A stretch of 40,332 nt of DNA from an uncultured Collinsella sp. (GTDB taxonomy: Bacteria; Actinomycetota; Coriobacteriia; Coriobacteriales; Coriobacteriaceae), in assembly GCA_958445895.1 (NCBI GenBank), contig CAUCTV010000010.1, positions 1-40,332 on the forward strand, read 5' to 3'. Below, piece by piece: positions 34,493 through 40,332 of the stretch. The notes under the pieces were generated by a model, which saw only the letters and a program-made list of their open reading frames with translations, did no database searches and was not told where the DNA came from. A program made the position numbers and the translations under genes. The first letter of the stretch is position 1, and each line of letters starts with the position of its first letter.

Positions 34493-34936
34493 ATGTCCAA
34501 CATTACCGTCAACATAAAGCGTCTCGACCCCACCGTCGAGCTTCCCAAATACGCCCATCCCACCGATGCCGGCTTGGATTTGCGCTCCAACGAGGACTGC
34601 GTCCTGAAGCCCTTCGAACGCCGTCTGGTCTCTACGGGGCTGGCCATCGCCCTGCCCGATGGCTACGCCGGCTTCGTCCAGCCCCGCAGCGGCTTGGCCA
34701 TCAAGCAGGGCCTGTCTATAGTCAACACGCCGGGCCTCATCGACGCCCACTACCGAGGAGAACTCAAGGTTATCCTCATTAACCTAGACCCCACGAACAA
34801 CATCCAAATCAACAAAGGCGACCGCATAGCCCAACTCGTCATCCAAGAAGTCCCCACGGTCAACCTCATAGAAGTAGAAGAACTAGACGAAACCGACCGA
34901 GGCAAAGGAGGCTTCGGCTCCAGCGGCGTCGCCTAG
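34493..34936 (+). CDS. dut: Deoxyuridine 5'-triphosphate nucleotidohydrolase (dUTPase)
   Basis: 147 residues with the five trimeric dUTPase motifs: DAGLDL (25-30), PRSGLAI (64-70), GLIDAHYRGE (81-90), GDRIAQLV (109-116) and GKGGFGSSG (137-145). It hydrolyses dUTP to dUMP and keeps uracil out of DNA. Pairing with nrdR makes a nucleotide-pool group. In the last third, codons change to GAA, ATA, CTA and CAA, while GAG, ATC, CTG and CAG dominate in most of the window; the protein itself looks intact. Confidence 0.96.
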   Translation: MSNITVNIKRLDPTVELPKYAHPTDAGLDLRSNEDCVLKPFERRLVSTGLAIALPDGYAGFVQPRSGLAIKQGLSIVNTPGLIDAHYRGELKVILINLDPTNNIQINKGDRIAQLVIQEVPTVNLIEVEELDETDRGKGGFGSSGVA

Positions 34937-34952
34937 GGGCGCTCGTATCCCT

Positions 34953-35050
34953 CCCGCCCGCCTCTCACGCATATCATTCCATGCTCAAACATTCTCGCTT
35001 CGCTCGCTGCGAAACTGCGCGTGGAACGATATGTGTGAGAGGCAGGCGGG
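34953..35050. repeat. Hairpin element C (long palindrome, family 2)
   Basis: 29-nt arms (34953-34981 and 35022-35050) are complementary at 26 positions. They flank a 40-nt core (34982-35021) containing TTCTCGCTTCGCTCGCTGCG. The reverse complement of the core is identical to the core of element D except for one extra GCGA unit. Arms of C and D differ except for a few bases next to the core. No gene is encoded. Confidence 0.9.
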
Positions 35051-35082
35051 CGGCTACTTGCTTGAAAAAATATTTACATTCT

Positions 35083-35131
35083 AGTAAGCCAATGCGACAA
35101 AGGAACAATCCCTTTGTCGCATTGGCTTACT
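35083..35131. terminator. Perfect 21-bp hairpin, probable bidirectional terminator
   Basis: The 21-nt arms 35083-35103 and 35111-35131 pair perfectly around a 7-base loop. The stem is flanked by AAAAAA (35065-35070) on the left and by ATTTAGATTTT on the right, giving T-rich tails on both strands. It stands between the convergent dut and glycosyltransferase genes and exactly between elements C and D. Confidence 0.65.
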
Positions 35132-35208
35132 GTATTTAGATTTTCCGGTTTCGCCTTTGAAGGTTCTAGTGGTGGGGAATCTGGTATAGCTGCTAGTACG
35201 TAAACGCA
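35132..35208. other. Spacer between the 21-bp hairpin and element D
   Basis: 77 bases with no supported gene, promoter or repeat. Confidence 0.4.
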
Positions 35209-35312
35209 GCTTACCTGCGGGAGGCCCCTATATATCGTCCCGCGCGCAGTTTCGCAGCGAAGCGAGAATGTTTGAGCACGGGATGATATATAGGGGCCTC
35301 CCACAGGTAAGC
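35209..35312. repeat. Hairpin element D (long palindrome, family 2, inverted relative to C)
   Basis: 34-nt arms (35209-35242 and 35279-35312) pair at 32 positions. The 36-nt core (35243-35278) begins CGCGCAGTTTCGCAGCGA and ends GAGAATGTTTGAGCA, the inverted counterpart of C minus one GCGA unit. Next to the core ATATCG-T-CCCG/CGGGA-TGATAT replaces ATATCG-T-TCCA/TGGAA-TGATAT of C: two pairs are exchanged with pairing kept, and a G-T wobble is conserved. Confidence 0.9.
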
Positions 35313-35325
35313 GGACATTAAGACG

Positions 35326-36627
35326 CTACCTGATATGCGCAGGTTTTTCGCCCCAGTAGAAGCGGCAGAAGGCTCGTTTGCGCTGTTGGGGTTTGCCTAC
35401 GAGCTCCATGGTTGCGATGGCTATGTCTTCGGCTGCGTGGGGACGGCGCAGCACTTCGCCATTGATGAGCAGTGCCTTGAGCGACTCAGGATGATCGTGG
35501 AGATGGCGCAACGTCACGATGAGCTCTCGTGCGGTGGTGACATGCATGCTGGCGCCCATGCCGGTGAGCATGGTGGTGTTGGCCTTTTCCTGGCCATAGG
35601 ACTTGCCCAGCAGGATCATCGGCAGGTGTGCGCACAGGCATTCGGTGACGGTGAGTCCGCCCGATTTGAGAATTGCCAGGTCGCAGCCGTGCATAAGCGC
35701 TGCCATATCATCGACATAGTCCAGAACCGTGACGTTTTCGAGCTTCATGGCGTCGAAGAGCGTTTTGAGGCGGGTGGCATATTCGGTGTCTTTGCCCGGC
35801 AAAAAGACAAAGTGCATGTCTTCGAAGCTGCGTAGGAAGGGGAGGGTGCGGTCCATCTCCGCGCGAAAGCGAACGTACGGTTGAGGTAAGCTGGCACCGG
35901 CCATTACCAGCACGACGATCTTGTCGGTGGGGAGGTTGAACTTAGCTAGCTCTTCCTCGCGATCGTAATCCGTGTCGAATCCGGCGCGAATAGGAATGCC
36001 GGTAATGCGAATCTTTGTCTCGAGCACCTTGCGCGGACGCAGCGTTTCGGCCATAAATTCGTTGGCAACACAGAATAAATCGGTGTCCTTGTGGGGCCAC
36101 CATCCCTCGACTTCGTAGTCGGTCGGTACGCAGATGACCGGATAATCGATACCCGTAATTACGCGGGCGCCCACGGCAACATTGGCTGCTGTGATGTGCG
36201 TTGCAACCACGGCTATGGGCCTGCGGCTACGAATATATTCGTTGAAGGCGGGGAACATAATTCGCGACCATGCCGTTCCGCCACCCCAGAGAAGATGTCC
36301 CGTAAGCGTATATCGCCAGGTCAGGTCGTAAATGGGGCGCGTGGCTCCCGTAAAAGAAGCCGCGGTCTTATTGCCGTCGAATTTAATACGTCCAAAATCA
36401 AGGATATCGAGCACTTCAATCTCAATATCCTCGGGGATGCCATTGGTGCCGCGGATGAGGTCGAATGCCTGCGCTATCGCATTTGCGGCGGCCTTGTGGC
36501 CCGAGCCAACGGAGGCGTGCACGATGGTCACGAGAGGTTTTTGCTGAGCCAGGAGCGTGGTTTGCTCCGATTGGGGAGTGCTGTGCGTGAGCAGGGGAGC
36601 GTCGTCACTCGTCTGCGCCTGGTCCAT
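35326..36627 (-). CDS. MGDG synthase/UgtP-like diacylglycerol glycosyltransferase
   Basis: 433 residues from the ATG at 36625-36627, with AAGGGGAG 6 nt upstream; a longer frame to 36666 lacks a ribosome site. The N-terminal MGDG-synthase-like domain begins VTIVHASVGSGHKAAANAIAQAF and contains VVATHITAANVA and VCVPTDYEVEGWWPH-like sequence. The C-terminal GT28 domain has VLVMAGASLPQP and the nucleotide-sugar motif LAILKSGGLTVTECL. Family members add glucose or galactose to diacylglycerol for membrane glycolipids or the lipoteichoic acid anchor. The sugar and acceptor are not determinable here. It is divergent from trxB and convergent with dut. Confidence 0.88.
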   Translation of the reverse strand: MDQAQTSDDAPLLTHSTPQSEQTTLLAQQKPLVTIVHASVGSGHKAAANAIAQAFDLIRGTNGIPEDIEIEVLDILDFGRIKFDGNKTAASFTGATRPIYDLTWRYTLTGHLLWGGGTAWSRIMFPAFNEYIRSRRPIAVVATHITAANVAVGARVITGIDYPVICVPTDYEVEGWWPHKDTDLFCVANEFMAETLRPRKVLETKIRITGIPIRAGFDTDYDREEELAKFNLPTDKIVVLVMAGASLPQPYVRFRAEMDRTLPFLRSFEDMHFVFLPGKDTEYATRLKTLFDAMKLENVTVLDYVDDMAALMHGCDLAILKSGGLTVTECLCAHLPMILLGKSYGQEKANTTMLTGMGASMHVTTARELIVTLRHLHDHPESLKALLINGEVLRRPHAAEDIAIATMELVGKPQQRKRAFCRFYWGEKPAHIR

Positions 36628-36745
36628 CGATAACTCCCCTTCAGCTTTGTAATACGGATTTATCATTGTAGTGCATGAGTGTCACGTTCACGTAAATTTG
36701 GGTACGAGCGCAAAGAACGACAACGTTTCGACGAAAGGACGCTTC

Positions 36746-37684
36746 ATGACTACCGATAAGCCGATCGATGTTGCGATTATCGGTGGCGGCCCCGCGGGCT
36801 ATGCTGCCGCCATTTATGCTGCGCGTGCCAACCTGACGACGACCGTGATTGAGCAGGGCATGTCGGGAGGGCAGATCGCCACAACCAATGAGGTCGAGAA
36901 CTATCCGGGTTTCCCGCTCCTGAGTGGCGCCGAACTTGGCGAGCGTTTTCAGCAGCATGCAGAGGGCCTGGGAGCACAGGTTACATGGAGCATGGTTACG
37001 GGTATCGATTACGATGCCGATGCAGCGTTGTTTACGGTGCATCACGATATGGGCGATACGCTGGCCTCGAGCGTTATCGCTTGCATGGGTGCCACGCCGC
37101 GCCCGGCAGGTTTCGCTGGCGAGGATACGTATCGCGGTCGTGGCGTTTCATATTGCGCAACATGTGACGGCATGTTCTTCCGCGGCAAACAGGTCTTTGT
37201 AATCGGTGGTGGCAATTCGGCATGCGAAGAGGCGCTGTTCCTGTCAGACATTGCCACCAGCGTGACCATCGTGCTGCGCCGCGACCAGTTTCGTGCGCCT
37301 GATGGTGTTGTTCAGAAAGTACTCGAAAAGGACAATATTACAGTTAGGTACCAAACTAGTATTGTGGAGCTCTCGGGCGAAGCAATGCCAACGACGATCA
37401 CCTTTAAGGACAATGCATCCGGTGAGACTCATACCGAGTCATTTGAACCTGGCTCGTTTGGCATCTTTGTCTTTACGGGGATGCTGCCGCATACCGAGCT
37501 GGTTGAGCATCTAGTCGATCTGGCTCATGACGGCGGCATTGTCACCGACGATTCGATGGCCACCCGTACGCCCGGCTTATTCGCAGCCGGCGATATCCGT
37601 TCCAAGCGTTTACGCCAGGTTGTGACCGCCGTTTCGGACGGAGCCATAGCAGCAACGAGCGCATACGCGTTTCTCCGTGAATAA
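36746..37684 (+). CDS. trxB: Thioredoxin reductase
   Basis: 312 residues from ATG 36746 (GAAAGGA at 36733-36739). FAD-binding GGGPAGYAAAIYAARA is at 13-28, the redox-active CATC at Cys137-Cys140, and the NADPH-binding GGGNSACEEALFL at about 154-166. The C-terminal FAD motif TRTPGLFAAGDIRSKRLRQV is also present. It is a low-molecular-weight-type enzyme that reduces thioredoxin with NADPH. No thioredoxin gene lies beside it. The 118-base region upstream, shared with the divergent glycosyltransferase, holds no promoter I can call firmly. Confidence 0.95.
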   Translation: MTTDKPIDVAIIGGGPAGYAAAIYAARANLTTTVIEQGMSGGQIATTNEVENYPGFPLLSGAELGERFQQHAEGLGAQVTWSMVTGIDYDADAALFTVHHDMGDTLASSVIACMGATPRPAGFAGEDTYRGRGVSYCATCDGMFFRGKQVFVIGGGNSACEEALFLSDIATSVTIVLRRDQFRAPDGVVQKVLEKDNITVRYQTSIVELSGEAMPTTITFKDNASGETHTESFEPGSFGIFVFTGMLPHTELVEHLVDLAHDGGIVTDDSMATRTPGLFAAGDIRSKRLRQVVTAVSDGAIAATSAYAFLRE

Positions 37685-37724
37685 GTACGATAATATATCT
37701 TATGTAAGGTTGCTATCTTTAAAC

Positions 37725-37767
37725 AAAGTGGTTGGACGATGCATCAATGTGTTGTCCAACCACTTTT
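37725..37767 (+). terminator. Terminator after trxB
   Basis: AAAGTGGTTGGAC (37725-37737) pairs perfectly with GTCCAACCACTTT (37754-37766), followed by T and ACTT. The loop is 16 bases. It ends the trxB transcript ahead of the DUF1836 gene. Confidence 0.8.
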
Positions 37768-37789
37768 ACTTGCCGGCTATGTGGTATGT

Positions 37790-37803
37790 AAAACTAGATA
37801 ACC
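37790..37803. promoter_or_regulatory. Motif AAAACTAGATAACC upstream of the DUF1836 gene
   Basis: This 14-mer recurs with one change (AAAACTAGATAGCC) on the minus strand at 39449-39462, inside the palindrome upstream of degV. It lies in an AT-rich promoter-like stretch (TAGATA, TAGAAT, TATAGA in succession) 36 bases before the DUF1836 ATG. Candidate operator. Confidence 0.4.
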
Positions 37804-37838
37804 TAGAATACAGTATAGAAAATGAACGGAGGACCTTT

Positions 37839-38450
37839 ATGAACCACGTTAAACACGTTATTCCGATGTCCGATTCGTCGGTCAGCATTAAGCCTGAGGA
37901 TATTCAGCCCACTGTGCTGCCCGATGCATTTATTCAGTCCGAAATCGTGCGCAAACTCAATACGTTGAGTCTGCCGCGCTATGACCAGTTGCCCAATGTG
38001 ACGCTCTACCGCGACCAGGTTATTGAGTATGTTGCGCTGTGGATGGAGCCGCTGTTCATTTGCGTTGAGCACCCTGTCATTACGCCATCGATGATCAATA
38101 ACTACGTGAAGGTCGGCTTGGTGCCTGCTCCGGTCAAAAAGCAATATGGCCGCGAGCAGATTGCCCGCCTGATCGCTATCTGCCTCTTTAAGCAGGTCTT
38201 ACCTATTGCTGCGGTGCAGGCACTCTTTAACATTCAGCGTTTGAGCTACGATGCCCCGACGGCCTTCGATTATGTGGTCGATCAGCTCGAGGCATCGATT
38301 CGTTCGGCGTTTTCCGTCGAGCAGACGCCGGTTCCCGATACGGCGCATCAGGTAACGCGTGAGTCGCTGCTTGTGCGCAGTGCGGTTTCATCCTTCGTTT
38401 CGAAAGCGTACCTGATGAGCTATCTAAAGTTTAATGGGTTTAATAGCTAG
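37839..38450 (+). CDS. DUF1836 domain protein, putative MerR-like regulator
   Basis: 203 residues from ATG 37839 (CGGAGG at 37828-37833). The open frame back to 37677 covers the trxB terminator and is not coding. The DUF1836 region (about 43-150) contains LPRYDQLPNVTLYRDQVIEYV and SMINNYVKVGLVPAPVKKQYGREQIARLIAICLFKQ, which has the look of a MerR-type winged helix (the Y-V-K-x-G-L-V...Y/R-Q-I-A-R-L pattern). No effector domain is recognised in the last 50 residues. It is likely a DNA-binding regulator. DegV lies next, convergent, and shares an upstream sequence motif. Confidence 0.8.
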   Translation: MNHVKHVIPMSDSSVSIKPEDIQPTVLPDAFIQSEIVRKLNTLSLPRYDQLPNVTLYRDQVIEYVALWMEPLFICVEHPVITPSMINNYVKVGLVPAPVKKQYGREQIARLIAICLFKQVLPIAAVQALFNIQRLSYDAPTAFDYVVDQLEASIRSAFSVEQTPVPDTAHQVTRESLLVRSAVSSFVSKAYLMSYLKFNGFNS

Positions 38451-38460
38451 CCGACGTATA

Positions 38461-38510
38461 AAACGGGCGGAACAAAGGGCTATCTGCCACTTTGTCCCGC
38501 CCGTATTTTT
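38461..38510. terminator. Bidirectional terminator between DUF1836 and degV genes
   Basis: The arms 38463-38477 and 38490-38504 pair over 15 positions with one mismatch, flanked by ATTTTT on the right and TATAAAA on the left, so both strands end in a T-run. It lies between convergent genes. Confidence 0.88.
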
Positions 38511-38523
38511 GCTTGGTTGGACG

Positions 38524-39390
38524 TTATTGGCCCGAAGCCACGCCCATGCCGTAGCCGATAATGAGCCCATGCATTTCGGCATAGTATGAATCTAGCCCGT
38601 TACAGGGCATGATGATAGTCTTGGAGCCTGGCCAGCGCTCCACAATTCGGCTGGCAAGTGCTTGGGCGCCTGCCTCATTCTCGACATGGTCGATAACGAC
38701 CTCGCCGCCGGTAAAGCCTTCGGCCTCCATGGTGTCGACAATCTTGGTGAGCATCTTCTTTTCGCCGCGGGTGTGCCCAACGAGTTCAATTTTGCCCGCT
38801 TCGCTCGCCGTGCCCAAAATGCGGATATTGAGCTTGTTAGCAATAACGCCGGCCGCCTTAGGGATACGTCCGGCCTTCGCAAGGTTTTCGTAGTTGCACA
38901 AACTAAAGAGGATCTTGCTGTTCTGCTCCAAGCTATCGAAGTAAGCGCAGGCGTCCTCAAAGGAGGCATCCGGGTTGCTCGTAAGATAGCGGTCGAACAG
39001 CAAGAAGATCAGATCCATTTTGCCACCTGCGGCTCGCGAGTTAACCAAATGAATCTGACGGTTGGGCTCTTCGGCAAGCACCATGTCACGCGCGGTGGCC
39101 GCGGCATTGTAGCTTCCCGAGACGCCCTCGGAGATGGGCATGCAAATCGTCTTGTCAGCGAGCTTAAAGAGCTCAGCCCACTCCCCTACGCTTGGGCAGG
39201 CGCTCGATGATGCGCCGGCTTCCGATTGAATGGCAACATTAAGCTCGTGAACATCGAGCGAGAGGTCGTCAACGAATTCACGCTCCCCCACTCGGATCTT
39301 AAGGGGTGCAAATGCAAAGGTGGTATGAGGTGCGGTTGGTTGCCAATCGCGAAGATTGCAGCTCGAATCGGAGATAAGTGCCCAGCTCAT
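38524..39390 (-). CDS. DegV family fatty-acid-binding protein
   Basis: 288 residues from the ATG at 39388-39390 (AAAGGA 6 nt upstream). It opens with WALISDSSCNL, the DegV start pattern, followed by FVDD, a CPSVGEW motif (usually T-S-x-P-S) and PISEGVSGSYNAA (usually ISxxLSGTY), which bind the fatty-acid carboxylate. The C-terminal domain has GRIPKAAGVIANKLNIRI. In Gram-positive bacteria these proteins (FakB) hand fatty acids to the kinase FakA; no fakA is in the window. The cysteine replacing the usual residue before PSVGEW is slightly unusual. Confidence 0.88.
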   Translation of the reverse strand: MSWALISDSSCNLRDWQPTAPHTTFAFAPLKIRVGEREFVDDLSLDVHELNVAIQSEAGASSSACPSVGEWAELFKLADKTICMPISEGVSGSYNAAATARDMVLAEEPNRQIHLVNSRAAGGKMDLIFLLFDRYLTSNPDASFEDACAYFDSLEQNSKILFSLCNYENLAKAGRIPKAAGVIANKLNIRILGTASEAGKIELVGHTRGEKKMLTKIVDTMEAEGFTGGEVVIDHVENEAGAQALASRIVERWPGSKTIIMPCNGLDSYYAEMHGLIIGYGMGVASGQ

Positions 39391-39419
39391 TGAGGGTCCT
39401 TTCTAATTGTTCCCCAACA

Positions 39420-39481
39420 ATTATAGCCATCTTTTTGATTGATTGGATGGCTATCTAGTTTTGAATACTAGATAGCCATCC
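39420..39481 (-). promoter_or_regulatory. degV promoter region with palindrome and third half-site
   Basis: On the minus strand a perfect TATAAT (39420-39425) lies 30 bases before the degV ATG without a recognisable -35. Upstream, GGATGGCTATCTAGT and ACTAGATAGCCATCC (39445-39459 with 39467-39481 on +) form a perfect 15-bp palindrome with a 7-base centre. A third copy of the half-site, GATGGCTAT, overlaps the TATAAT (39423-39431). This looks like an operator array; an RNA switch is an alternative. Confidence 0.6.
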
Positions 39482-39503
39482 TGATTTTATGGCAAACGGT
39501 AGG

Positions 39504-39546
39504 GGTAAAAAGAATGGGCCTCGTGACTCAAGATCGCGAGGCCCAT
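39504..39546 (-). terminator. Terminator after the NlpC/P60 gene
   Basis: Read on the minus strand, ATGGGCCTCG (39546-39537) pairs with CGAGGCCCAT (39523-39514) around 13 bases, then TCTTTTTAC. It lies 23 bases after the stop codon. Confidence 0.88.
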
Positions 39547-39568
39547 GTTCGTTCGCTGTAGTAATAAA

Positions 39569-40332
39569 TTAGTAGCGTACGAAGATGTAGTTGTTGTTCA
39601 TACCGGCTGCGACGGAGCTGATGATAACGCCCGTTTTGTAGTCGGAAGCATGGATCATCTGGCCATTACCGATATAGATGCCGGTATGGTAGGAGTTAAC
39701 CACAACATCGCCGGGTTGCGGATCGGACACACGGGTCCAACCCATGAAGTCGACCGTGGTGCCCAGACGGCAGTAGCGTCCCGTGAGGCAATAGCTTACA
39801 AAACCGGAGCAGTCAAAGCTGTTCGGTCCAATGCCGCCCCAAGAATACGCATAGCCGAGCTTGCTGTAGGCGCGCGAAACAACGGAGCCACCATCAACAG
39901 ACTGACTCGGTGCTGAAGGCGTGGGAGCCGGAGCGGGCGTGGGGGCAGGCTGCGGTGCGGGAGCCGGCGTGTTGCCGCCCTGGTTGTTGTTATTGTTGGT
40001 CTGGCCGCCATTGTTGGTGTTCTCGGTCGTACCGGCGGTGTCGTTGCTCACCGTGGCCTTTTCGGCGGTGCTAGCATTAATGCCAGCCTGCAGCGCAGCG
40101 TTGGCCTCGGCCTCGGCAGCGAGCTCGGCCTGCAGCTGCGAATCCAGGGAGTTTACGACGTTCTGGGCTTCAGCCTGCTGGGCATTAAGCTCGTCGACCT
40201 TCTTTTGCGTGGTGGCGACGTTCTTCTCCTGCTCGGCCTGCTTATCGGTGAGCTGCTGCTTAAGCTCCTTGACCTCTTGAATGGTCTGAGCTTGCTTATC
40301 GGAAACTTTGCCGTAGTAGAACAGACGGTTGA
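39569..40332 (-). CDS. NlpC/P60 peptidoglycan endopeptidase, C-terminal part
   Basis: The frame is open to the window edge, so the N-terminus is missing; 253 residues plus the stop are visible. A coiled coil (NRLFYYGKVSDKQAQ ... about 95 residues rich in K/E/Q/A) resembles the N-terminal region of CwlO/RipA-type hydrolases. A low-complexity linker (T/N-rich, then repeated P-A-P) follows. The C-terminal NlpC/P60 domain has the catalytic cysteine in FDCSGFV, the histidine in HTGIYIG and a further polar residue in MIHASDY. It likely cuts peptide stems in peptidoglycan outside the cell, for growth or separation. A GTG at 40049-40051 could give a shorter product, but the upstream coiled coil is clearly coding. 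Confidence 0.9.
   Translation of the reverse strand, partial: NRLFYYGKVSDKQAQTIQEVKELKQQLTDKQAEQEKNVATTQKKVDELNAQQAEAQNVVNSLDSQLQAELAAEAEANAALQAGINASTAEKATVSNDTAGTTENTNNGGQTNNNNNQGGNTPAPAPQPAPTPAPAPTPSAPSQSVDGGSVVSRAYSKLGYAYSWGGIGPNSFDCSGFVSYCLTGRYCRLGTTVDFMGWTRVSDPQPGDVVVNSYHTGIYIGNGQMIHASDYKTGVIISSVAAGMNNNYIFVRY

Noticed and set aside
35074..35304. 76-residue minus open frame between dut and the glycosyltransferase
   Set aside because: It lies inside the 21-bp hairpin and element D; the apparent peptide is a by-product of the repeats.
13352..35312. Hairpin pairs as a CRISPR array
   Set aside because: Only two copies per site, in inverted orientation, with long self-complementary arms and no regular spacers; no cas genes.
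37677..37838. Longer DUF1836 protein starting at 37677
   Set aside because: The extension overlaps the end of trxB and its terminator; ATG 37839 has a good ribosome site.

Overview
The window is a 40.3 kb piece of a high-GC, gene-dense bacterial chromosome, almost entirely housekeeping genes. Gene content suggests an anaerobic Actinomycetota of the class Coriobacteriia, most like Collinsella. The evidence is GC-rich codon use, Bacillus/actinobacterial-type LexA boxes (CGAAC-N4-GTTCG), RNase J plus RNase Y with no RNase E, a SpoVS protein, DUF1836 and DegV proteins, and a lexA / LysM-inhibitor / nrdR cluster. The genus is an inference from gene content and style; no 16S or tRNA gene is present to confirm it.

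Layout. 1-9.7 kb: the end of lepA, then dusB, hemW, a J-protein whose C-terminus is replaced by membrane segments, a standard DnaJ, mtaB, phoH, ybeY, dgkA and era, all on + with short gaps or overlaps. 9.7-18.4 kb: recO, rpsO, pnp, a 650-base intergenic region, rnj and ftsK. 18.4-25.1 kb: a rodZ-like gene, yajQ, rimO, pgsA, pncC/cinA, a hairpin terminator, then recA (LexA box inside its promoter) and recX. 25.2-32.0 kb: rny, an uncharacterised GHKL ATPase, spoVS, miaB, miaA and hflX. 32.0-35.0 kb: lexA and a DUF1624 membrane protein on -, divergent from an SOS-type LysM membrane protein, nrdR and dut on +. 35.3-40.3 kb: an MGDG-synthase/UgtP-like glycosyltransferase (-), trxB (+), a DUF1836 regulator (+), a DegV protein (-) and the C-terminal part of an NlpC/P60 cell-wall hydrolase (-).

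Themes. RNA decay and processing (PNPase, RNase J, RNase Y, YbeY) and tRNA/ribosome modification (DusB, MtaB, RimO, MiaB, MiaA) are concentrated here; all three clades of methylthiotransferase lie within 24 kb. The SOS circuit is readable from sequence: one LexA box inside the recA promoter and two good boxes plus one degenerate box between lexA and the LysM gene.

The least expected signal is in the two largest intergenic regions. Each holds a pair of long hairpin elements in inverted orientation (13352-13496 with 13626-13766, and 34953-35050 with 35209-35312). Within each pair the central core is nearly identical, while the long self-complementary arms differ between copies yet remain complementary within each copy. 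In the first pair three base pairs of an inner stem change in a compensated way. I know of no named element that fits. Other candidate control structures are a 12-bp inverted repeat that encloses the nrdR start codon, a dyad upstream of spoVS, a stem in the rny leader, and a three-copy half-site array overlapping a TATAAT upstream of degV, part of which recurs upstream of the neighbouring DUF1836 gene.
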